From Pisaster brevispinus (taxonomy: Eukaryota; Echinodermata; Asteroidea; Forcipulatida; Asteriidae), in NCBI GenBank assembly GCA_023634235.1, contig JAMKCF010000001.1, positions 8,620,758 to 8,684,757 of the forward strand: a stretch of DNA of 64,000 bases, read 5' to 3'. The notes under the pieces are model-generated. The model had not been told where the DNA came from, did not search any database, and worked only from the letters and a program-made list of their open reading frames with translations. Position numbers and translations under genes: made by a program. Positions 1-10,363 of this stretch are shown in pieces (position 1 is the stretch's first letter; each line of letters starts with the position of its first letter).

Positions 1-2861
1 ATGCATTTTCGCAAGACCAGGGATCATGGTGAGTTAGAGGTGTACTTCAAATAGATTTTGACAGTGGCATCTTTTTTTTCAAATTGTATATTTTAAAACT
101 TTTGTTTGGTTTCTTGTATTCTTTGCAGGCACAGCTTACTGCATTTGGTGCCACGATAACCTCAAATATGGGAAAGGTGGCAAAATGGTATTGAAAAGCC
201 ACGCCAAGACCAAAAAAGATGTGAAATAAAAAAACACTGAAAAATTCAGTCCCTTCCTGCAGTATTTCAGCGTGTTTCAGAAGGACTAGATGAAGGACAC
301 CTTGGTGGCGCTACCACTAGTGACAAGGGTTGCACCTTACCATGCGGGTCTGCACCTAATACCCATGGTTCTTCATGTTCAACTAACCCAGTCCAAAAGA
401 CTGTATCCCAAGTTGTCAGCTTATGGGATCGTAAGTCACACGCAGAAGCAAGAACTGTGTCGTTTATTGCTGAACATTCCTTACCGTTATCACTTGCACC
501 ACATTTAATCAACTATGCAAAGGAGATGTCACAGGATCACAAAACCTTGGACAAAATATCCATGAGTAGAACCTGTGCATCATACAAATGGGAGAATGGA
601 CTGTCAGCTCTTCTGCACAAACGATTAGTTAACACTCTGAAGCAAGTTCCATTCTCGATGAACCTTGATGAGTGCACTGCAAAAAACAATCAGAAAATTT
701 AAGTATCCTTGTGTCATATTTTTCTGAGGAAGAGAAGTGCACTGTTGTGTATCCCCTGGCTTCTGTAACACTTAAAGTAGTAAGTGCAAAAGTTGTGTAT
801 GAAGCAGTTTGTGAAGTTTTTGAAGAAGAAGAAATTCCATACACAAACCTTGTATCAGTCCTGTCAGACTCCGCTGCCTACATGAGGGGTAAAACATCTG
901 GATTTGAAACTCTACTGCGTCAAAGAAAAGCCCCACACTTACTTGACATAGATGGCGTCTTGTGTCACCATATCCACAACTGTGTTAAGCAGTTTTGTTC
1001 ACATTTTAATCACACAGTTGAACAACTTTGTGATGATCTGCACAACGATATTAAGTGGTCTCCAGATTTGAAGGCATGGTTGCAAGAATTATGTGAAATC
1101 TTCGACTGCACATTTCATACCCCGAAAGAACGAATACCACATCGCTGGCTTTCTGTCCTTGATGTTTCTAGCGATTTACTTAACATGCTACCAGCTATTG
1201 TTTGCATGTATTTTGCATATGTACCCAAGGATAAGCAATGTGCGTACAAAGATTTCATCAATACATCTCAACTTCAAGAATCATGCAAGTCAAGAGTGAA
1301 TGAAATCAGAAGATTGTGCACTAAGAAGTTCCAAGCTTCAACACAGGCAGGAAAAGAAAGGAAGTCCAGGATCATAAAGAAACTGTTTTATGAACACAAT
1401 AAAACAATGGCTCTCCTCTACCTGTACAATGATGTGTTGCCGATGTTCAAGTCGTGTGTATTGATATTCCAGCAGTCCAGCCCCATGATACACAGGATTC
1501 ATGACGAAAGCACCAGTCTCGTCAGGACTTTTTTGTCAAGCTTCTGTCTGCATGAGAAAGTCAGAGATGCATCTATTAAGGAGTTGCAGACAATAAAGCT
1601 TACTGAATGTCTTCTTCCACAGTCCGAGTTGTATACTGGTCGTTAGAGCAAGGAAATGCATTACCCAACTTTCAAATTCTCTAGCAGAACAGTTTATGCT
1701 TAAACTGAAAACAGCATATGTAGCTACAGGTGAATATCTTGTGAAGAAAATGCCCATTGGTAATCGTCTTCTACGAAAACTTTCTGCAACAGATCCTAAA
1801 GCTATGGGATATTTTGTCACATACGCTGTGTTGAAGAAACTTCCTCTGCATTTCACTACTGCACTTTAGAATGATGATGAAAAAGATAAATATGAGCAAG
1901 AGGTATCTAAACTTCAGCTGGACAAAACCTTGCCACCAGCGGAAGTTGATGGACATGCAACTAAACTGGATAAATGGTGGGGTGAGGTACTAACAACAAA
2001 TAAATATCAAATTCTGGGTAAACTAATAAAGTGTGTTCTCAGCATATTCAAAGCCCCAAAATTAGAACAATCGTTCAGTATAATGAATCACCTGATTAAT
2101 ACAAAGACAAATAGATTACAAACAACAATGTATCAGGCGTGTTAAGAGCACCGGACTCAAGCTCTGGTGTTTGATCAGCAGAGTGTGGGTTCAAGTCCCG
2201 TTGTGACACTTGTGTCCTTGAGCAAGACACTTAACAATGATTGCTTCGTAAAGTTGGGGAGGTAGTGCTTTCTGCTCTACCAGCCAGGCTTCTGATGGAT
2301 GATACCCAAGCCTACATCCGTATGGACTGTGAAGGGGGTAACCCTGTTTCAGCCCCAGGAGTAGGTGGCAACGGCCCCTGGAAAAAAATAGTTGATTGTA
2401 GCCCACACCTTGAAGTGGCTTTCAGGCCTTGTGTGTCTGGCGACTTGCATAAAAAAAAATAAAAAAAAATAAAAAAAAGGCCTTTCAGAATGTGAAATTC
2501 GTCCTCAAAGCCAATTCAGAAAAGTACAGTTGATCGTGGTCTCTGTTACCACATTCAGACAGCTTCATGGAGGAGGAAAGTGAAAAGGAACGAACTAGAA
2601 TCCAATACAAGGAGTATGGCTGAAGTAGGAACAGCATCTACACAGAAAACACTATGGAAAAAGAAAACACCTCCATTGGCAATAGCAACAGGGAAGAAGG
2701 CAAACACATCATCTAGAACTTCAGAGAGAACACCTGCCGTAGCAACTACAAAAACTCTTCAAAGGAAACCAGTGACCTCCAACATGCATAACAGGGCAAA
2801 AACAATTCGTAGGGTTATGAATAAGAAGAGGGGTCAAGTGACGAGTAAAGACCACAAATGA
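1..2861 (+). pseudogene. hAT-type transposase remnant with BED-like zinc finger
   Basis: Degraded cut-and-paste transposase. Positions 1-28 and 129-229 join across a good GT-AG intron (29-128, GTGAGT...TTTGCAG) to give a BED-like finger with C-x2-C (CIWC) and a distal H (SHAKTKK), then a stop at 227-229. The RNase H-like body runs from about 430. LNLDECTAKN-like sequence near 655-690 supplies the first Asp region. The frame then shifts near 702, and the second Asp region (LSDSAAYMRG) and KAPHLLDIDG motif lie in 672-1646. A further shift and stop follow at 1646-1870. The C-terminal dimerisation region with the third acidic residue (APKLEQSFSIMN) is near 2055-2090. Homology resumes after a SINE with FQNVKFVLKAN (2483-2515) and VDRGLCYHIQTA, and runs into a basic tail ending at 2861. 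There are at least four frame breaks, so it cannot be active. The 5' end lies outside the window. Confidence 0.85.
2133..2480 (+). mobile_element. tRNA-derived SINE inserted in hAT transposase
   Basis: The head resembles a type II tRNA. A perfect pol III B box (GGTTCAAGTCC) lies at 2188-2198, preceded by a Leu-like sequence with an A-box-like segment around 2141-2160. The conserved post-tRNA motif TTGTGTCCTTGAGCAAGACA follows at 2209-2228. The element ends in an A-rich tail of AAAAAAAAAT units (2451-2478). It separates two parts of the hAT dimerisation region, so it inserted after the hAT element. No convincing target-site duplication is visible. Exact ends are uncertain by about 10 bp. Confidence 0.85.
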
Positions 2862-3365
2862 AGACAAAATTCATAACCAGTGAAGGTTCAGGTATATCAG
2901 AAAGTTCAAATTAAAAGTCTGTTTGTGTTTCATATTGTTTTTATACACTGCCATATATGCTCTGTAATTTCTTGAATGTGGGAAGAGAAAGTGTTTCCTA
3001 ATATATTTTGGAAGCCTGTTAAATGTTAAAACCTTGGGGATTCTGCGAGGTGGTCAAGTGTCCAAAACGTCAGCACAACATTTTTCAGATTTTTTTTTCA
3101 ACACCTGGTTGCATCTCTGCAGACAATAATTTTTAAATGGTTGTACAAAAAAAATAAAAAATATCACGTAATTAACGAAAAGTGTGAAAAAAACAAAACG
3201 CGGTCAAAGGTCAGCGTGACAATGTTGCGCAATGTTGTAAGTAGACTGGTGCTCTGTTTATGTATTAATTATAACAATGGCGAGGCATGAGGATCCAGAC
3301 TTCATATCCATCGAGCACAAATTCACGTGTAAATTAAAAAAACAGACATAAACGGACATCAGTCT
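2862..3365. other. intergenic, no gene recognised
   Basis: AT-rich sequence downstream of the hAT remnant, with A and T tracts. A short open frame at 3284-3358 encodes a 24-residue peptide of no recognised type. No TIR for the hAT element was found here. Confidence 0.5.
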
Positions 3366-3470
3366 ATAGAGCAAGGTTCCTTGCTCTATGGTCAGTCCTA
3401 GTCGAAGTCCGATCACGGTCCTAACCAATAACTGTTTTGGTTGATCTTGCCAATGAAACAGTTATTGGTT
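3366..3470. repeat. two perfect inverted repeats in tandem
   Basis: First hairpin: ATAGAGCAAGG (3366-3376), 2-nt loop, CCTTGCTCTAT (3379-3389). Second: AACCAATAACTGTTT (3423-3437), 18-nt spacer, AAACAGTTATTGGTT (3456-3470). Both have perfect arms. They may be TIR fragments or subterminal repeats of small DNA elements. Confidence 0.8.
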
Positions 3471-3779
3471 ACGACCGCGAAAACGCACCCCAACCAGTAT
3501 TCTGTGTACGACGAACTGGACGAACTTGCAATGGAGAACGTTTCTTCGACATCCAAGGATCGGTATAAAAACATCGCAAGGAAAAACACCCAGAAGGTGG
3601 TCCAACGAAAAGTAAAAAGTAAAAAAAACCACGATAAATCCAAAGGGAAAGCCAGCAAAAGCAGCAATTTGGGGGGGGGGGGGACATTGTGCAGCTATCA
3701 TAGAAGTAGACCAGCTGTATGGGATAAACATTCCCCGTCGTCGTCCCGCGTGTGTAGCGCAGGCAACACGTTGCAATAG
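3453..3779 (+). CDS. hypothetical basic protein or exon
   Basis: An open frame of 108 codons from an ATG at 3453, partly inside the right arm of an inverted repeat. The first 75 residues look coding: an acidic YDELDELAMEN stretch is followed by a Lys/Arg-rich tail (KVVQRKVKSKKNHDKSKG). The frame then runs through an 11-G tract, after which composition changes, so the coding part may end near 3668. No domain recognised. It could be a chance open frame. Confidence 0.25.
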   Translation: MKQLLVTTAKTHPNQYSVYDELDELAMENVSSTSKDRYKNIARKNTQKVVQRKVKSKKNHDKSKGKASKSSNLGGGGTLCSYHRSRPAVWDKHSPSSSRVCSAGNTLQ

Positions 3780-4110
3780 TTACGGGATAATAGCTAGGGG
3801 TACAGACTAAAAAACAGTAATTTTTGGTCTGGCTCCCTACCCCTCCGACAAGCTCCCAAGCTCACGGCTAGACCAGCAAGCCGGGGAGTTCATGCCCCGG
3901 GGTTTGTCTCTCTGGCCCCACGACACATGGCACCAGCTGTACGGGATATGCCCCATGGTTTACGTTCCGCTAGCTCCTACGCTGGTGCGCCGAAAAACAC
4001 GCTTCGGTTGCACAGATTCTCTGAATGCGAATCTTACGTTCGATTTTTCATTATTATTTACAAATTGTATCAATAATCTGAATACATACTTGTCAAATAC
4101 TCGTGAATAA
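3710..4110. repeat. local direct repeat and imperfect hairpin
   Basis: ACCAGCTGTATGGGATA (about 3709-3725) recurs as ACCAGCTGTACGGGATA (about 3931-3947). Between them, 3793-3848 can fold as an imperfect hairpin (CAGACTAAAAA against TTTTTGGTCTGG, with flanking GGGGTA/TACCCC). No gene is recognised in this stretch. Confidence 0.45.
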
Positions 4111-4181
4111 TTGTAAAAAAACAGATTTTAATTTGGTTCAGTAATTTACTTGTATACGGCTGGAAGTAAAACTAACTCCGA

Positions 4182-4234
4182 AGATCACGTGATTTATACG
4201 AACCACTTTTTGGTTCGGATAAATCACATGACCT
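4182..4234. repeat. 24-bp inverted repeat with 5-nt loop
   Basis: Arms at 4182-4205 and 4211-4234 pair with three mismatches in 24 bp. The core is GTGATTTATACGAACCA against TGGTTCGGATAAATCAC. The compact form suggests the two ends of a tiny palindromic MITE or a hairpin-forming regulatory site. No coding sequence around it explains it. Confidence 0.8.
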
Positions 4235-4455
4235 TCGTTTTTTTTAAAATGCTTGAAAACGGCAAAATTTGATGGTTTCTTTTAGGAACCATTCTTCTCC
4301 ATTCCTGGAAGACCTTTGAAGTCATGTTAGCCTATTTTGTAGCCCAAATAGCCCAACAAAGCCGGTGTGCCCCTTTAACTTCATGTAATCAGAGTAAGGC
4401 CTCTTAATAATTGGTAGAGCTTATAATTTAAAAACTACATTCAAGATGTGCTTAC

Positions 4456-4661
4456 CACTGACAAAATGTGCTGAACAAACTCTCGATGACGGAGTTGGAA
4501 TCCAACTCTCACCTTTGATGTTCGCTGCCCACCTTTCTCGTCGCTGCTTAGGAAGCACTAATGACTGTTTACCCGCATTACACAGCACTTTTGGTATACA
4601 ATAAAAATACATCCCTGTCACTTCTATTGTGGCAATGTACAACCCGGCACAAGTTCACCAT
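4456..4661 (-). pseudogene. THAP zinc-finger first exon, frameshifted
   Basis: The minus strand encodes MVNLCRVVHCHNRSDRDVFL from an ATG at 4661. After a one-base shift in a T-rich stretch (about 4598-4606) it continues IPKVLCNAGKQ...RRERWAANIKGESW...SRVCSAHFVSG. This is the C2CH pattern of a THAP DNA-binding domain: C-x4-C, an invariant Trp and C-x2-H. The exon ends at a good donor (GTAAGC, intron side 4455-4450). THAP domains occur in host regulators and in P-element, Kolobok and ISL2EU transposases. No downstream transposase exon was found, so this is probably a transposon fragment. The frameshift breaks it unless it is a sequence error. Confidence 0.7.
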
Positions 4662-4844
4662 GATTATGTCATGTTTTTGGTTTAATTCTGCACGTAAATT
4701 ACGATGTTTATGTTTTGAAACGGCAAGCAGGGCGGTTGTCATGTAGAGCGTTTGACCTCCGAGTGAGGGCGCCCTTTTTATTTCCATGGATTGGTGACGT
4801 CGTATGCATAAGGTCTATTACCGGAAACTTGGCTTAATGATGAC

Positions 4845-5513
4845 AGCCCTGCTTTCAACATCCCCTGCTACAGGTGTATTCAAAGCAACAGACAAGGTAA
4901 AAAGGCTGGAGGTGGTGTCGCCATCTTTGCCCACAATTCACTTACTTATACAGAGCTTGAGGACCTGAATCTAGACAAACTCTCTGCGATTATCTGTTCA
5001 TAGAGATTAACCAATCAGCTGGTAAAAATGTCATTGCCGGTGTTGTGTACAGGCCCCCTGATGTCAATACAAATTCATTTTTTGATGCTTTTGATATCTT
5101 GCTCATTCAAATTGGCAAAGAAAATAAGCTGTCCTTTATCATGGGCGATTTCAACATTGATCTCTTGAAGCATGACCTGCACAATCTAACGCAAAACTGT
5201 ATTAATTGTCTTGTTGGTAACTTTTGTGTACCTCTTACTAACAAGCCAATAGTATCACAAATTCAACTGCTTCCCTGATCGATAATACGATTTGTAATGG
5301 AAATCACCTGAAGACGCAACGACGAATACTCTTTGATGACTCAACAGATCATTTACCCATCTTTCAAATTACCCAGCTAAACAATGAGTCTTCCAAAGAA
5401 GAAAATCATCAGCACTTTTATGGGCATATTACTTGACAAACTACCGCAAGCTTCCATCAGAACTTGGGGAACACAAATTGGAATGAAGCATATTCAACCG
5501 AGAATCCTTTACT
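4845..5513 (+). pseudogene. L2/CR1-like LINE endonuclease fragment
   Basis: Part of the APE-type endonuclease of a non-LTR retrotransposon. GGGVAIFAHNSLTYTELEDL at about 4909-4968 and YRPPD plus IMGDFNIDLLKHDL (5045-5180) are the hallmark blocks. Further LINE-like residues follow in shifted frames, ending with NLGNTNWNEAYSTENP at about 5458-5505. Stops at about 5000 and 5277 and several shifts show it is dead. It ends abruptly at about 5513, where a minus-strand LINE begins, so it was probably broken by that insertion. The GDFN motif and the missing reverse transcriptase make it a 5' ORF2 piece. Confidence 0.75.
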
Positions 5514-5830
5514 TCGTTGTCCTCAGTGAGAACGTTTCCATGTTTGTCTTTGATGCTTGACATTCCAGTTGTGCGTTTCCCTGTGATTGTTTTAATAGTG
5601 GTATATATTTGCTTGGTCTTCTTAGCTTCATGCGCATCATCCACTTCTCTACACAGTTCTCGCAGCCAATTGTCTTTGCACTCTTTTGTCTTGCGTTTTA
5701 TTTCTCTATTTAGATAGTTGTATTTGGGTTTCAAATAGGCATTTTCCAAGCGTTGCAGTTTCAATATCCTTCTCTGTCTGCTTAGCTCAAGCACTTTGAA
5801 AGATATCCATGGTTTCTGTTGTGTTTTTTT

Positions 5831-6914
5831 CAAGGTTAGGGTACAGTTTATGTTGTTGTCTTGCAAGGTTTTGCAGCAGAAGTAAAATTCAACCTTACTT
5901 GCTAAAGCTCATTTAGAATGTCTACCAATAACCAAGCATGCTGTAGGAGACAGTAACTTATAGCTTTTGTATGACAGACATTATTCTCACTCCCTTAGTG
6001 CTTAATGTGAATACTGCAGCTCAGTAGAAATATCAAGAAAATCAAGGCGACTTGGAGACGCGCAGCAAGGTTCATCACAAATAACTACATTAGGGATAGC
6101 TCTGTCACCGCTATGCTGAAAGAAATCCAGACTTTACCTTCACTTCAAGACAGACGCCTCAACCAGAGACTTGTCATGATGCACAAACTCATCTACAACC
6201 ATGCAGAACTCGATCTGGAAGAACTGTCTGCATTTCAACTCAAGAGACCCCACAGCTGTCACCATAAGATATCATAACCCACTCACTCTTAGAATTCCTT
6301 CCTCAAGAACCAACGCCTATCATAAGTTATACATCCCTAACACTGCTAAAGACTGGAATTCACTCCCCTACTCAACAACCAGCATCACTAGTCCCACTAA
6401 GTTTCGGCGCACACTCATACTAGGTGCGCATAAATCCCTCCTCCCTCCTGATCTGACCTCATATTGAGTGTTCCTAGAGAGGAGCTGATCAACTATTACA
6501 TCAAGATCAAGATCAAGATCCAAGGTGATTGAGTTTGTTGTCTGTTCTCTTTGTAAGTCTTTTACATGACATTAAAACCTTCACATAATGTTTACTGATA
6601 AAAATATGATTCAAAAATAACAACAGCAGGATAAATCTTGTCAAAGTGTCATTGATTAGCAAATAACAAATTACTCGCACCCATTATTTTGCTCACATTT
6701 TGAAGTAGTTTTAAACAAAGAACTGGGACTTATGCATGTTCTGCCAGGATTTAATGTGTAATTGGCGTTTTTCCTGTGTGGTGTCACAAAACATAAGTTG
6801 AACAATTTAGGAGGCTTCAAGGTTAGGGTACAGTTTATGTTGTTGTCTTGCAAGGTTTTGCAGCAGAAGTAAAATTCAACCTTACTTGCTAAAGCTCATT
6901 TAGAATGTCTACCA
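5831..6914 (+). mobile_element. insertion made of 1.1 copies of a 987-bp unit
   Basis: The insertion begins CAAGGTTAGGGTACAG at 5831. That same sequence recurs 987 bp later at 6818 and runs to about 6914, so the insert is one full unit plus about 97 bp. It is flanked by a perfect 28-bp direct repeat (5803-5830 and 6915-6942). Compared with the copy at 8968-9954, the unit here is circularly permuted, starting at internal position 808. Inside it lies the C-terminus of an L2-like LINE (6022-6466). No intact reading frame for mobility is seen. Confidence 0.85.
6022..6466 (+). pseudogene. L2-like LINE ORF2 C-terminal fragment (copy 1)
   Basis: Encodes IKATWRRAARFITNNYIRDS, then SLQDRRLNQRLVMMHKLIYN. 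After a frame shift near 6240 it continues RTNAYHKLYIPNTAKDWNSL up to the stop at 6465-6467. The WNSLP motif near the end is characteristic of L2/CR1-type ORF2 termini. An (ATCAAG)n-like tail follows at about 6503-6520, as in L2 3' ends. It is an internal part of the 987-bp unit and shares its frameshift with copy 2 at 8979-9423. Confidence 0.75.
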
Positions 6915-8156
6915 ATATCCATGGTTTCTGTTGTGTTTTTTTCTTTCCAAGGATTTCATTTGATGTTTCATTGATTGATTTCTTGATATCATTCCAGAAG
7001 ACATCAATCCCAACATCCGTATCTGGGATGTCTAGAAGGGGCTGGAATCTTCCTCCTATTGACACTTTGTATTTGTCTTCTGTCTCTGTTGACTTGAGTT
7101 TTGACACTTCAAAACGTGGGCATTTGTTTGCTTTTGGTTTAACCTTCAACTTGAGTTTCAGATCAGCAAGCACCATCTAATGGTCTGATCCAATATCTGC
7201 ACTATGGTAGCTGCGTGAGTTGAAGATGCAGCTTTTCCATTTCTGCTGGATGAGTACATAGTCAATTTTGTTTCTTGTTGATCCATCTGGGGATTCCCAT
7301 GTCCACTCACGGCTAAATTTGAGTTGTTTGAACCTGGTGTTGGATATGCAGAGATTTTTGGAGGCACAAAAGTTTAGGAGTTTTTCGCCTCTTGTATTCC
7401 TCTCACGAACTTGCCTAATATTCCATTCCAAGGCTCCCAATCACTGCCGATTTTTGCGTTGAAACCTCCCAATACTATTAGCATGTCTTGTGATGAGGTT
7501 TCATTTATGGTTCTTTGTAGATCCTCGTAAAACTCATAAATTTCTTCTTTTGTATTGCTGGTATTTGGTGCATACACTTGTATAATTGTTGATGCTCCTA
7601 CTTGTGTGCGCAGTCTTGCCGAAATTATTCTCTTTTGGGCACTTATTTAAAACTATGGCCATGCCTGCTCTGTGGATAGATTCATTGCTTGAACAAAGAA
7701 ATTTGAGACCATCTTGCATAAATTCACCTTGTATTGTGAAGTGTGTTTCAGCAATACCCATCACTTCCCAGTCAAAATTGTCAAGTTCATTTATAAGTTG
7801 TTCTTGGTTACCAGTCCGGTGTAGGGTGCGCACATTCCATGTGCCTAATCCGAGTGACTGTTTAGCATTTAAAAATGTCCTCTTCCCTACAGGTTTATCA
7901 GCAGCAACCCGTCGAATTGGGGATCGGTATGGTGCTCCCACTGATGATGGAAGATCAACATCCCTTCCAATATGCTTTGAGGTTGATGCCTCATCGTGCT
8001 CTTGGCATACATACAAGGCCCTGAGGGAATTGTGGCTGGTTGATATCGGGCTTTAACCCTGGTGCTGTTACTTTGACTCATCATGTAGTTGGGTTTAAGT
8101 GGTCTTTTTATACCAAGGCAGGAGGAAGGACCTTGACTTCTCTCCCTGCAGGTCAC

Positions 8157-8890
8157 TACCAGATGGAATCAGTAGGGGTTGTAGTGTCCAATACTATTTG
8201 CATCACCATTCAGATACAGCATGTAGCGCAATGCTATGTGCCACACCATGGAGCACAAGTGCATGATGGGAAATAAGCACATGGACAGTTTTTTATATGG
8301 AATAAAGTACAGTTACTTAGTTCGGTACAAACAACTCTCCAGTTTGTTTTTATAGAATTAGACCCTTTTCGAATTAAACAAGAGCACCACACCAACTGTA
8401 CAAAAATAGGTGGGCTGCCAACTAAGGCTACGAGCCCCACCCGCCCGAGTTTGAAATCAGAGTGGCTGTCTCCTAGGTGTGGACTACCTCCCATGGTTAA
8501 CAAGCTCCACCTGCCTGGAGCAATCTGGTTTTAAGGCGCCAGAAATTCGCCTTCACACCTCTGCCCACAGTTCGCAACAGGGATCGGCACATGAAGCCGG
8601 GCAGTAGGAGTTTGAGTTAGGAGAGGCTATTTGAGACACTGATCATATGGGACATTTCAATGGATGAGTAGTGGCTCAATCCTCCTCACCGCCCCGATCA
8701 TCCTAAAACCTTTGGACCCCCTTTCTCCTTTAAATGGTCTAAAACCATCATTATAGCCCTGTAGACCAAATAAAACAACTTCTAATCAATCAAGCCATCT
8801 TGAGGCCATCTGTAAATGACATTTACACACGCTTCACGGCGTCAGAAATTCACCTTCACACCTCTGCCCACAGTTCGCAAAAGGGAATAT
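8157..8890. other. possible LINE 5' UTR and a local direct repeat
   Basis: No gene recognised. A direct repeat of about 45 bp (CGTCAGAAATTCACCTTCAC-type, then ACCTCTGCCCACAGTTCGCA) occurs at about 8535-8582 and 8838-8882. The part next to 8156 may be the 5' leader of the minus-strand LINE. This is inference from position only. Confidence 0.4.
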
Positions 8891-8892
8891 AT

Positions 8893-8944
8893 CTTGTAGG
8901 CTTGGATCATAACCTCCATGTAAGGTTAAATCCAAGCCTACAAG
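8893..8944. repeat. perfect 15-bp inverted repeat (hairpin)
   Basis: CTTGTAGGCTTGGAT (8893-8907) pairs perfectly with ATCCAAGCCTACAAG (8930-8944). The loop contains a second complementary pair, AACCT/AGGTT. It sits 23 bp before the start of the complete 987-bp unit. It may be a terminal structure or a hotspot for that unit. Confidence 0.8.
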
Positions 8945-8967
8945 AGTCTTGTTCGCCCCCACAGTGA

Positions 8968-9954
8968 ATACTGCAGCTCAGTAGAAATATCAAGAAAATC
9001 AAGGCGACTTGGAGACGCGCAGCAAGGTTCATCACAAATAACTACATCAGGGATAGCTCTGTCACCGCTATGCTGAAAGAAATCCAGACTTTACCTTCAC
9101 TTCAAGACAGACGCCTCAACCAGAGACTTGTCATGATGCACAAACTCATCTACAACCATGCAGAACTCGATCTGGAAGAACTGTCTGCATTTCAACTCAA
9201 GAGACCCCACAGCTGTCACCATAAGATATCATAACCCACTCACTCTTAGAATTCCTTCCTCAAGAACCAACGCCTATCATAAGTTATACATCCCTAACAC
9301 TGCTAAAGACTGGAATTCACTCCCCTACTCAACAACCAGCATCACTAGTCCCACTAAGTTTCGGCGCACACTCATACTAGGTGCGCATAAATCCCTCCTC
9401 CCTCCTGATCTGACCTCATATTGAGTGTTCCTAGAGAGGAGCTGATCAACTATTACATCAAGATCAAGATCAAGATCCAAGGTGATTGAGTTTGTTGTCT
9501 GTTCTCTTTGTAAGTCTTTTACATGACATTAAAACCTTCACATAATGTTTACTGATAAAAATATGATTCAAAAATAACAACAGCAGGATAAATCTTGTCA
9601 AAGTGTCATTGATTAGCAAATAACAAATTACTCGCACCCATTATTTTGCTCACATTTTGAAGTAGTTTTAAACAAAGAACTGGGACTTATGCATGTTCTG
9701 CCAGGATTTAATGTGTAATTGGCGTTTTTCCTGTGTGGTGTCACAAAACATAAGTTGAACAATTTAGGAGGCTTCAAGGTTAGGGTACAGTTTATGTTGT
9801 TGTCTTGCAAGGTTTTGCAGCAGAAGTAAAATTCAACCTTACTTGCTAAAGCTCATTTAGAATGTCTACCAATAACCAAGCATGCTGTAGGAGACAGTAA
9901 CTTATAGCTTTTGTATGACAGACATTATTCTCACTCCCTTAGTGCTTAATGTGA
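8968..9954 (+). mobile_element. complete 987-bp unit (second copy)
   Basis: Nearly identical to the unit inside 5831-6914; one difference noticed is ATTAGGG (6090s) versus ATCAGGG (9050s). Order here: the LINE C-terminal part and spacer (8968-9774), then the CAAGGTTAGGG block and tail (9775-9954). At the first site these two blocks are swapped round the circle. The L2-like C-terminal reading frame occupies 8979-9423 with the same frameshift. The unit ends GTGA and the left flank also ends GTGA, so its ends are ambiguous by 4 bp. Confidence 0.85.
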
Positions 9955-10019
9955 AACAGTAGTGGTTTTTGTTGCATGAGATGCATATGTTCTTGTCCTT
10001 GTACACCATCTAATAAGCT

Positions 10020-10363
10020 TTATGCCAGTTGTGATTGACTTTGGGCGATGGCTGGTACATCAGAGAAGTGAAAATAATGTTGATCCAACCTTTCCATGTC
10101 GTAACTGGCTGTGACATGACATCTATCTTGGTTACACCAAACGGTCAGCGTGGCTAGTGCTTCTTCAGCACCATCAGCTTCTACTGGAAATAGGAGTTGG
10201 AGCATTGAATGACAATTTAGTTTGCTTAAACCATCATGCAAGATGTATGGGTTTGGTCTTTGCAATTCCATTGATGATGTTTGTATTGTATCATGTTCTT
10301 CAAAGGCCAGAAGCAGGATGTGTTGTCCACGATTGTTGGCCGTCTCCAGTTTTTATCAAACAA
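10020..10363 (-). CDS. unidentified open frame, possible exon
   Basis: An open minus-strand frame of about 110 codons, including HILLLAFEEHDTIQTSSMEL and FPVEADGAEEALATLTVWCN, ending at a stop near 10020. Composition is protein-like and not obviously repetitive. No family recognised and no clear splice acceptor found upstream. It may be an exon fragment of an element adjoining the 987-bp unit, or chance. Confidence 0.25.

Larger units (their letters stand above)
5515..8156 (-). pseudogene. APE-type LINE ORF2 N-terminal half, split by an insertion
   Basis: Read from 8156 downwards, the minus strand gives LGTWNVRTLHRTGNQ, VMGIAETHF and YAPNTSNTKEE. It continues with VLGGFNAKIGSDWEPWNG (the usual GDFN has become GGFN), KIDYVLIQQKW and SADIGSDH. 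After the endonuclease comes the linker SFKVLELSRQRRILKL...NWLRELC...KQIYTTIKTITGKR...SIKDKHGN (5441-5866). The frame is broken several times in 6889-8016. The reverse transcriptase is absent, because the element stops where the plus-strand L2-like fragment begins. The sequence between 5831 and 6914 is foreign: removing it together with one copy of a 28-bp duplication restores a continuous linker. It resembles craniofacial-development-protein-2-like LINEs (RTE or I/Nimb type); the clade is uncertain. Confidence 0.8.

Noticed and set aside
6201..6467. Identical 88-residue frames at 6201-6467 and 9158-9424 as duplicated genes
   Set aside because: They are the C-terminal end of an L2-like LINE inside the 987-bp unit, with a shared frameshift upstream.
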